This document shows positions 56,557 through 62,519 of a DNA stretch of 64,000 nucleotides, piece by piece. The stretch's first letter is position 1. Every line of letters begins with the position of its first letter. Position numbers and translations under genes: made by a program. Below the pieces are notes generated by a model that saw nothing but the letters and a program-made list of their open reading frames with translations, was not told where the DNA came from and searched no databases. The stretch covers positions 3,609,306 to 3,673,305 of the forward strand of contig NZ_CP014226.1 of assembly GCF_001545155.1 (NCBI RefSeq). Direction: 5' to 3'. This DNA is from Halomonas chromatireducens. Its GTDB lineage: Bacteria > Pseudomonadota > Gammaproteobacteria > Pseudomonadales > Halomonadaceae.

Positions 56557-56594
56557 GACAGCGACCCCGCACCTTTCGGAGCGGGGTCGCTGTC
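56557..56594. terminator. Hairpin between recN and fur
   Basis: A perfect 14-bp stem, GACAGCGACCCCGC (56557-56570) and GCGGGGTCGCTGTC (56581-56594), with a 10-base loop. No long U-run, but it lies between two convergent genes and probably ends or protects both transcripts. Confidence 0.6.
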
Positions 56595-56649
56595 AAGCCT
56601 GCCAAATGGCCCGGCTATGTCTGGAGCACCACTGGTGCGCTACGACGGA

Positions 56650-57066
56650 TCAGACAGAGCCGCGGGGGCGCACGTAGAGCACCAGGGCGTGATCGACGAG
56701 CTCGAAGCCGTGCTCTTCGGCGATCTCTTTCTGGCGACGCTCGATGGTCTCGTCGAAGAACTCGATGATTTCACCGCTGTCCAGGCACACCATATGGTCA
56801 TGGTGCTCTTCCTGGGAAATCTCGAACACGGCATGGCCGCCGTCGAAATTGTGGCGAATCACCAAGCCGGCCGACTCGAACTGGGTCAGCACACGATAGA
56901 CGGTGGCGAGACCAACGTCTTCGCCAGCATCCAGCAGTGACTTGTACACATCCTCGGCACTCAGGTGGTGTTGGCCTGTGGCATTCTCGAGGATCTGCAG
57001 GATCTTCACGCGGGGCAAGGTGACCTTGAGGCCCGCCTTGCGCAGTTCATGGTTCTGGTCGGCCAT
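56650..57066 (-). CDS. fur: Ferric uptake regulator Fur
   Basis: Iron-dependent repressor. The 138-residue product has a winged helix (about 10-80; LPRVKILQILE, DVGLATVYRVLTQFE) and the C-terminal metal/dimer domain with HHDHMVCLDSGEIIEF (about 88-103) containing the histidine cluster and a single Cys of the usual zinc motif. The start ATG gives MADQNHELRK, the family N-terminus. It diverges from bamE with a 72-bp gap, the standard gammaproteobacterial arrangement. Confidence 0.97.
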   Translation of the reverse strand: MADQNHELRKAGLKVTLPRVKILQILENATGQHHLSAEDVYKSLLDAGEDVGLATVYRVLTQFESAGLVIRHNFDGGHAVFEISQEEHHDHMVCLDSGEIIEFFDETIERRQKEIAEEHGFELVDHALVLYVRPRGSV

Positions 57067-57138
57067 GTTCGCTCTTCGCAGTATCAGGTAGGGTCGGGTA
57101 TGATCGACCGAATCCACGATAGTGAAGAACGGACCCAA

Positions 57139-57624
57139 ATGCAAAAGCTGATCAAGACCGCCACTCTTATCCTCGCCCTGACCCTGGTCAGTGGCTGTGT
57201 GTACAAGCGCGACCTGGCCCAGGGTAATTACATTACCGAAGGCATGGTCGAACAGCTGCAACCCGGCATGAGCCGCAGCCAAGTCGTGGGTGTCATGGGA
57301 CGCCCACTGCTGGAAGCGCCTTTCGACGCCAGCCAGTGGGACTACATCTTCCGACTCGACAAGGCGTATGGCGGCGTCCAGCAGCGCCGTGTGACGCTGA
57401 CCTTTGATAATGACCGCCTGGTCGATATCAATCAGCGAGGCGACCTGTCCGAGGATATTCAGCTCCGCGCTCAGGATGACGTTGGCCCGGCTGTCGATGG
57501 CGCCAGCCCCATGGGAGAGCTGCCGGAGACCCAGCCAGAAGCCGCGCCTCGCTCCGCGCCGGATGCAGGCGGCACGCTGCCACGCGGTGGCGAACCGGCC
57601 ACGACAGAGCCGCTGGAGCTCTAG
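57139..57624 (+). CDS. bamE: Outer membrane assembly lipoprotein BamE
   Basis: Lipoprotein of the BAM complex that inserts beta-barrel proteins into the outer membrane. The 161-residue protein has a lipobox LVSGC with the modified Cys at about residue 20, then the SmpA/OmlA domain (QGNYITEGMVEQLQPGMS, QVVGVMGRPLL, DYIFR). The C-terminal 50 residues are a Pro/Ala/Glu-rich extension beyond the core. Diverges from fur. Confidence 0.95.
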   Translation: MQKLIKTATLILALTLVSGCVYKRDLAQGNYITEGMVEQLQPGMSRSQVVGVMGRPLLEAPFDASQWDYIFRLDKAYGGVQQRRVTLTFDNDRLVDINQRGDLSEDIQLRAQDDVGPAVDGASPMGELPETQPEAAPRSAPDAGGTLPRGGEPATTEPLEL

Positions 57625-57658
57625 TCGAAACCCGGCAAAAGGGCATACCCGTGAAGGG

Positions 57659-57985
57659 TCAGGTTGGCTGCCGAGCGCGCGCCGCGCGCTCGGCACGGGC
57701 CGCCTTGGGGTCGATCTCAAGGGAGCGGTAGACCTCGACCCGATCCCCTTCCCGCAGAAGCTGCGAGTCGGGGTCCCGTACCGGTTTGCCGAAGATGCCC
57801 AGGTCGGCACGTTCGAAGGTGTCGGCCGCCACTTCCGGGAAATGCCTGGCCAGCTCGGCCTGGGCCACGGCCTGGCGCACCGTGGTGCCCTCGGCCACGT
57901 CCAGCTCGACGATGCGCTGCTTTTCGGGCAGCGCAAAGGCCACCTCGACGTGAATACGCCCTTCGCTAACGGCCATAGACTTCAT
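57659..57985 (-). CDS. RnfH/RatB family ubiquitin-like protein
   Basis: A 108-residue beta-grasp protein of the UPF0125 (RnfH/RatB) family. Motifs: VEVAFALPEKQ, GIFGKPV and DRVEVYRSL. Its role is unknown; it almost always follows ratA. It starts inside the last 20 bp of ratA. ATG codons at 57985 and 57976 are both possible starts. Confidence 0.9.
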   Translation of the reverse strand: MKSMAVSEGRIHVEVAFALPEKQRIVELDVAEGTTVRQAVAQAELARHFPEVAADTFERADLGIFGKPVRDPDSQLLREGDRVEVYRSLEIDPKAARAERAARARQPT

Positions 57986-58400
57986 CGGCCCGGCGAGTGA
58001 AGGAGTCCACCAGCTGTCCGGCCACCTGCTGGAACAGCTTGCCGAAGGCCATCCCCAGCAGGCGATTGGCGAATTCGAACTCGAGCTCCAGGCTGACCTT
58101 GCAGGAATCCTCGCCCATGGGCAGGAACAACCAGCGGCCGCGAAGCCGCTTGAAGGGACCGCTCACCAGTGACATCTCGATGCGCTCAGGCTCGATGAGG
58201 TCGTTGCGGGTAGTAAAGCTCTGCTCTATGCCGGCCCGGCCCAGGGTCATTTCGCCGATCAGGTGCGATTCATCGCGTTCGAGCAGCCGTGCCCGACGGC
58301 AGCCCGGCAAAAACTCCGGGTAGCGCTCGAAGTCGTTGACCAGTTCGAACATGTTCCGAGGGGTGTGCCGCACCAGGGCGGAACGATTGACCGTTGGCAT
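57966..58400 (-). CDS. RatA-type SRPBCC family protein
   Basis: A 144-residue START/SRPBCC-fold protein: MPTVNRSALV start, MFELVNDFERYPEFLPGC, and FEFANRLLGMAFG near the end. In E. coli the homologue RatA blocks 70S formation when overproduced; in mitochondria the related Coq10 binds ubiquinone, so a lipid-binding role is also possible. GGAGAG precedes the ATG. Diverges from smpB, as usual. Confidence 0.92.
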   Translation of the reverse strand: MPTVNRSALVRHTPRNMFELVNDFERYPEFLPGCRRARLLERDESHLIGEMTLGRAGIEQSFTTRNDLIEPERIEMSLVSGPFKRLRGRWLFLPMGEDSCKVSLELEFEFANRLLGMAFGKLFQQVAGQLVDSFTRRADEVYGR

Positions 58401-58528
58401 GGAGCTCTCCGCTGACTTCACAGTGCCCAGGGCGTATCATGAGCGGTTATTTCATGCCTTGAATGGTATCACGCTTCCCCCCATATCGAAGGGGAGCTAG
58501 CCAAAGGCCGAACACGATACGAGGTACC

Positions 58529-59020
58529 ATGGCCAACAAGAAAGCCAAGGGCAAGGGCCCAGGCAGCAGCACCATCGCCCAGAACAAGAAGGCGCGCTTC
58601 GAGTATCACATCGACGAGACCTTCGAGGCCGGGCTGGTCCTGGCAGGCTGGGAAGTGAAGAGCCTGCGCGCCGGCAAGGCACAGCTCACCGACACCTACA
58701 TCCTGATCAAGGATGCGGAGGCGTGGCTGCTTGGCTGCCACATCATGCCGCTCAACACCGCCAGCACCCATGTGCTGGCCGATCCCACGCGCACCCGCAA
58801 GCTGCTGCTGCACCGCAAGGAGATCGCCAAGATCTTCTCGCGCACCCAGGAGAAGGGGCACACCTGCGTGCCGCTGAAGCTCTACTGGAAGGGCAACAAG
58901 GTCAAGTGCGAACTGGCTCTGGTGACCGGCAAGAAGCTCCACGACAAGCGCGCCACCGAGAAGGATCGGGACTGGCAGCGTCAGAAGGGCCGCATCATGC
59001 GGGAACAGACCAAGGCCTGA
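58529..59020 (+). CDS. smpB: SsrA-binding protein SmpB
   Basis: Binds tmRNA and mimics the tRNA anticodon arm during ribosome rescue. The 163-residue protein has [25 protein letters not shown] and the basic C-terminal tail [18 protein letters not shown] selects the ATG giving MANKKAKG. ssrA follows 98 bp downstream, so the rescue pair is adjacent. Confidence 0.97.
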   Translation: MANKKAKGKGPGSSTIAQNKKARFEYHIDETFEAGLVLAGWEVKSLRAGKAQLTDTYILIKDAEAWLLGCHIMPLNTASTHVLADPTRTRKLLLHRKEIAKIFSRTQEKGHTCVPLKLYWKGNKVKCELALVTGKKLHDKRATEKDRDWQRQKGRIMREQTKA

Positions 59021-59118
59021 CCGGCCGCAGGGGGGAATCGATCTATCGCGAAACGACGGAACCCACCCTGCAAACAGGTGTCACACAATTGCCCATGCTG
59101 ATATGATGGGCCTGCTAC

Positions 59119-59498
59119 GGGGGCGACATGGCTTCGACGCCGGTGACAACCTCCTAGGTGCATGCCGAGAGCGTGATGTATCTCGTAAATCCAACATCAC
59201 GACTAAATAGTCGCAAACGACGACAACTACGCTCAGGGCGCGCTGGCAGCTTAATAGCTGTTAGCTTCTAGCCCGGCCCCGAAGCGATGTGCCCATTCAT
59301 TGCGGACGGGATATGAGCTAAAAATGATGGGATCGCGGTTGGTGGTGTCCTCTCGCCAGTCGCTAAATCTTAGAGGAATCGCGTAGCTGGATCCTGCCCG
59401 TTGGAGCCAGATGCGTTAAATCAAAAAACGGACCTAAGCATGTAGAGCCGAAGAGCGAGTACCGGCGGACGCGGGTTCAATTCCCGCCGCCTCCACCA
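59119..59498 (+). ncRNA. ssrA: Transfer-messenger RNA (tmRNA)
   Basis: A 380-nt tmRNA that rescues stalled ribosomes and tags the unfinished protein. The ends pair as a tRNA-Ala-like acceptor, GGGGGCG (59119-59125) and CGCCTCC with ACCA, and the T-arm GCGGGTTCAATTCCCGC is intact. The tag frame starts at GCA 59213 and reads ANDDNYAQGALAA before TAA at 59252. Pseudoknot regions lie on either side. Its 3' end is also the attachment site of the downstream mobile element. Confidence 0.97.
59460..59498 (+). other. Attachment site (attL) of the integrated element, in the 3' end of ssrA
   Basis: A tyrosine integrase gene of the P4 type lies 540 bp beyond the intact tmRNA 3' end, pointing away from it. 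Such integrases commonly use the ssrA T-arm and acceptor end as target and restore it on insertion. The exact core cannot be set without the right junction, which is beyond the window. Confidence 0.6.
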
Positions 59499-59545
59499 AA
59501 CCAAGGTTTCAGGAGGTTCCACAACACTTCAGAAACCGCATGAAC

Positions 59546-59568
59546 AGGGGCCTCCGGGCCCCTTTCTC
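59546..59568 (+). terminator. Terminator after ssrA
   Basis: AGGGGCC (59546-59552), loop TCCG, GGCCCCT (59557-59563), then TTCT. It lies 48 bp after the tmRNA CCA end, possibly brought by the inserted element. Confidence 0.7.
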
Positions 59569-59599
59569 GTGTCTGGACATTTCACAACATTCCTTGACA

Positions 59600-59779
59600 T
59601 GCCCCCACCTGAGGGGGCATATCTGGGGGCACAGCGTCGAAGCCAACCACCTGATGCCCCCAACTCCGCCATACCCCGCGCCAACCGGGCCTGGCTGGCA
59701 AATCGCCTGCCCCCAGCCTTGGGGGCATCCGGCACAGCTGAAAGGGGGCATGAGGCTGTCACCATCGTGAGGTGCCCCC
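59600..59779. repeat. Cluster of eight TGCCCCC/GGGGGCA heptamers
   Basis: TGCCCCC occurs at 59600, 59655, 59708 and 59773; GGGGGCA at 59613, 59625, 59721 and 59744. Two of the inverted pairs (59600-59619 and 59708-59727) have the same 6-base spacer, giving 7-6-7 palindromes. Position between attL and int suggests arm-type sites for the integrase or its directionality factor. Confidence 0.8.
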
Positions 59780-59785
59780 ATGAGC

Positions 59786-59949
59786 GTAAGCGACCGGGCA
59801 TCACCGCTTGTCAGTGATCAGGCAGTATGCTGCCAGTGGTGAGGCAGGAGTTCGTGGATCTGGCTGGCCTTCTGGGTCGGCAGCCGTTCCAGCACGTCTC
59901 GGAGATAGGCGTGACGGCGAATCTCACCCTGAGTGCTTGGGGTAGTCAT
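59786..59949 (-). pseudogene. IS66-family transposase remnant with one terminal repeat
   Basis: The minus-strand frame 59949-59818 encodes 43 residues including HAYLRDVLERLP and IHELLPHHWQ, the C-terminal end of IS66 TnpC. Past its stop, GTAAGCGACC (59786 onward on the plus strand) looks like an IS66 terminal inverted repeat. The rest of the transposase is missing, so it is dead. It indicates an earlier insertion within the mobile element. Confidence 0.75.
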
Positions 59950-59952
59950 GAT

Positions 59953-59982
59953 AGGTGCCCATCTATTAATAAGTGGGCACCT
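59953..59982. promoter_or_regulatory. Perfect palindrome upstream of the integrase gene
   Basis: AGGTGCCCA (59953-59961) and TGGGCACCT (59974-59982) flank a 12-bp AT-rich spacer, 54 bp before the int start. It could be an operator controlling int, or a recombinase site. Confidence 0.5.
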
Positions 59983-60035
59983 AACGTCACAGAAGGCGAG
60001 CCTCTCCGGTAGATGGGTTCACCAGCCGGTTACCC

Positions 60036-61265
60036 ATGAGCCGCCAGACCAATAAGCTATCTGCCACCGCCGTGAAGATGGCCAAGCCCAGAGAGAAAAC
60101 GTTCAAGATGACTGATGGGGGCGGCCTCTACCTGGAGGTCTCCCCTACCGGCAGCAAGTACTGGCGCATGAAGTACCGCCACGCCGGCAAGGAGAAGCGT
60201 CTGGCCATCGGCGTCTACCCGGATGTCTCGCTGGTGAAAGCGCGAGAAGCCCGCGAGGACGCCAAGCGACAGCTTGCCCAGGGCATCGACCCCAGCACCG
60301 CCAAGCGCATCGCTCGCCAGCATGGCGAACAATCCGCCGCCAACACCTTCATGACCGTGGCTATCGAGTGGCTGGAGAAGGTTCACCAGCATGAGGTGGT
60401 GCCGGCCCACTACCAGCGCAACAAGCGTCGCCTAGAGCGAGACGCTTTCCCGATCATCGGCAAGCGCCCCATCGCCGAGATCACCCCACCCGAGCTGCTG
60501 GGCTGCCTGCGCCGTATCGAAGAGCGCGGCCACGTCGAGACTGCCCACCGGGTGAAGACGCTGTGCGGCCAAGTCTTCCGCTACGGCATCTCCACCGGGC
60601 GCGTCGAGCGTGACCCGACACCTGATCTGCGCGGAGCCCTGCGGCCCAGCAAGACCAAGCACTACCCTGCCCTGACACACCCCAAGGAGGTGGCCGAGCT
60701 CCTGCGCGCTATTGATGGCTATGGCGGCCAGCCCACCACCATCGCTGCACTAAAGCTGGCGCCCCTGGTTTTCACTCGCCCAGGCGAGCTGCGCCAGGCC
60801 CGCTGGGCCGACATCGACCTGGAGGCCGCCACCTGGACCTTTGAGGCCAGCAAGACCGGGCAGCCCTTGATTGTCCCCCTGCCCCACCAAGCAGTGACGA
60901 TCCTGTGCGATCTGCACGGCTTAACCGGGCGCACCGAGTTCGTTTTTCCCGGCATCCGCAGCAGCAAGCGCCCGATGAGCAACGCCACGATCAAAGCCGC
61001 GCTGGATCGCATGGGCTTCAAGGGTGAGATGACAGCACACGGATTCAGGGCCATGGCCCGCACGATCCTGGCCGAGCGACTGAACTATCCCGAGCACTAC
61101 ATCGAGCAGCAGCTGGCGCACGCGGTGAAGGACAGCAACGGCCGCGCCTATAACCGGACCTCGCACCTGGAGCAGCGCCGAGAGATGTTGCAGTCATGGG
61201 CCGATTACCTGGATGCCCTGAGAGGTAGAGCAGACAACGTGGTACCGATCCAAACCGGCACTTGA
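60036..61265 (+). CDS. int: P4-type tyrosine integrase
   Basis: Site-specific recombinase that inserts and excises the element at ssrA. The 409-residue protein has the DUF4102 arm-binding domain (about 1-95; TDGGGLYLEV, GVYPDVSL), a core-binding SAM-like domain (about 105-190) and the catalytic domain with Arg248, His335, Arg338, His362 and Tyr372. All catalytic residues are present, so it is probably active. Its transcript likely ends at a Y-shaped terminator 26 bp beyond the stop. Confidence 0.95.
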   Translation: MSRQTNKLSATAVKMAKPREKTFKMTDGGGLYLEVSPTGSKYWRMKYRHAGKEKRLAIGVYPDVSLVKAREAREDAKRQLAQGIDPSTAKRIARQHGEQSAANTFMTVAIEWLEKVHQHEVVPAHYQRNKRRLERDAFPIIGKRPIAEITPPELLGCLRRIEERGHVETAHRVKTLCGQVFRYGISTGRVERDPTPDLRGALRPSKTKHYPALTHPKEVAELLRAIDGYGGQPTTIAALKLAPLVFTRPGELRQARWADIDLEAATWTFEASKTGQPLIVPLPHQAVTILCDLHGLTGRTEFVFPGIRSSKRPMSNATIKAALDRMGFKGEMTAHGFRAMARTILAERLNYPEHYIEQQLAHAVKDSNGRAYNRTSHLEQRREMLQSWADYLDALRGRADNVVPIQTGT

Positions 61266-61290
61266 GACAAGCGGCAACAACGCCACCGTT

Positions 61291-61349
61291 GGCTGGCAAG
61301 GGCTAATAGCCCGAAAGCATGGCCACTCCACCATGCTCGCCAGCCTTTC
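61291..61349 (+). terminator. Y-shaped (three-way junction) terminator after int
   Basis: GGCTGGC (61291-61297) pairs with GCCAGCC (61339-61345). Inside are two hairpins, GGGCT-AAT-AGCCC (61300-61312) and AGCATGG/CCATGCT (61316-61337). TTTCCTT follows the closing stem. Confidence 0.6.
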
Positions 61350-61378
61350 CTTACCTGGAACGCATGAGGAGTAGCGCA

Positions 61379-62014
61379 ATGTCTGATGACGAGCAGCAAT
61401 TCGGGCTAGACATACCCGCCACTATCCAGCGCCGTGGCCAAGGTCTGATTGATGGTGCGATGAAGGGTCACTCCAAGAAGGTGACAGCCGAACACCTGGA
61501 GATGATCGACAAGGACGGCAGCCTTATCCATGGCAAGGAGATGCTGCTACAAATGGCCTATGAGCTTCGGCAGCTGCCTTCATCGGATGCAGATGAGTCC
61601 TCCTCCTCGGAGTATGCGGCCAGCATGTGCTTGGGGATGGTCCGCCAGCTATGGACACATATCCCTGACAAACAACTGGATCCGATGAGCAACGGTCAGT
61701 TTCTGCTGGTTCTAGGGTATCTCTACGGGACACTGACCATGCCCAGCCACGTCCGACATAGCAAGGCGGTTGAAGCTGAGATAAAGGTCCTTCAAGGCAA
61801 CTTGAAGCGCCAGGTTGGAGGGCTCCGCGGGGCAGAAACGAAGAAAGCCACCGCAGCCGAGCGGAAGGTCGTGGCCAAGCGGATATGGGACGAACTGGCA
61901 GCGACTAGGCCAACGCATGGCCTATCCGTGATCGTCGCCAAGCGCATGACCGCCATGGGTATGAAAGTAACAGCCAAGACAATCAGGAAGTGGCGTAAAG
62001 GAGGCTGGCAATAA
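61379..62014 (+). CDS. Hypothetical protein of the mobile element
   Basis: A 211-residue soluble protein I do not recognise. The C-terminal third is basic (ETKKATAAERKVVAKRIWDE then KTIRKWRKGGWQ) and the ending resembles a recognition-helix segment, so DNA binding is possible. GAGGAG precedes the ATG; an earlier in-frame ATG at 61319 lies inside the int terminator and is less likely. It sits between int and an AlpA-like gene. Confidence 0.7.
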   Translation: MSDDEQQFGLDIPATIQRRGQGLIDGAMKGHSKKVTAEHLEMIDKDGSLIHGKEMLLQMAYELRQLPSSDADESSSSEYAASMCLGMVRQLWTHIPDKQLDPMSNGQFLLVLGYLYGTLTMPSHVRHSKAVEAEIKVLQGNLKRQVGGLRGAETKKATAAERKVVAKRIWDELAATRPTHGLSVIVAKRMTAMGMKVTAKTIRKWRKGGWQ

Positions 62015-62122
62015 CGGAAACGAACAAGTACTAAGCACAACGGACATTTCGGCATTTAGAATTCGCCATGTCAGCACGTCCCGTGAGGGATATAGACACT
62101 CCATTCCGAGAGGAACCGAGAC

Positions 62123-62380
62123 ATGGCAAATATCATACGCGAGGCCATCGAGCGTAAGCAGCAGCGCCTCCTCCGCCGCCCCGATGTTCTACATCGCTGC
62201 GGCATATCCAACTCCACCCTCCATCGCCTGATCAATACAGGGGACTTTCCGGCGCCAGTCCCGCTGAGCCCCCGCGCCGTCGCATGGGTCGAAACTGAGA
62301 TCGATCACTGGATCGAGGAACGAATTTCACAGGCTCGACCCAACCGGAATGGCGCGAACTGCCTCGGAGGGACTCAATGA
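62123..62380 (+). CDS. AlpA-type helix-turn-helix regulator
   Basis: An 85-residue protein with the AlpA/MerR-like pattern: LLRRPDVLHRCGISNSTLHR, GDFPAPVPLSPRAVAW and an ending in VETEIDHWIEER. AlpA proteins activate or direct excision in P4-like elements, so it may be the directionality or regulatory factor. GAGAGGAAC precedes the ATG. It overlaps the following small ORF by four bases. Confidence 0.88.
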   Translation: MANIIREAIERKQQRLLRRPDVLHRCGISNSTLHRLINTGDFPAPVPLSPRAVAWVETEIDHWIEERISQARPNRNGANCLGGTQ

Positions 62381-62514
62381 TGAAATTTCATCCCTTTAAC
62401 TTTGATGCCCTGGTTAGCGACACCTTCGCACTCTGCCGATGGCTCGCCAAGCATGTTCGACGCTGGCATCAGGCGCACGCGAACAAGAACCACCGTCGAG
62501 ATGACCGGAGGTAA
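62377..62514 (+). CDS. Small hypothetical protein (45 aa)
   Basis: Starts ATGATG overlapping the AlpA-type gene stop, with GGAGGGA upstream. The product is basic and rich in His and Arg (KHVRRWHQAHANKNHRRDDRR end). No known family recognised. Its 3' end contains GGAGG, the ribosome site of the next gene, so it may act partly as a coupling ORF. Coding status is likely but unproven. Confidence 0.55.
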   Translation: MMKFHPFNFDALVSDTFALCRWLAKHVRRWHQAHANKNHRRDDRR

Positions 62515-62519
62515 TCACC

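Noticed and set aside
57067..57936. Long upstream extension of the fur frame
   Set aside because: It runs antisense through bamE and ratB; the true Fur start MADQNHELRK is clear at 57066.
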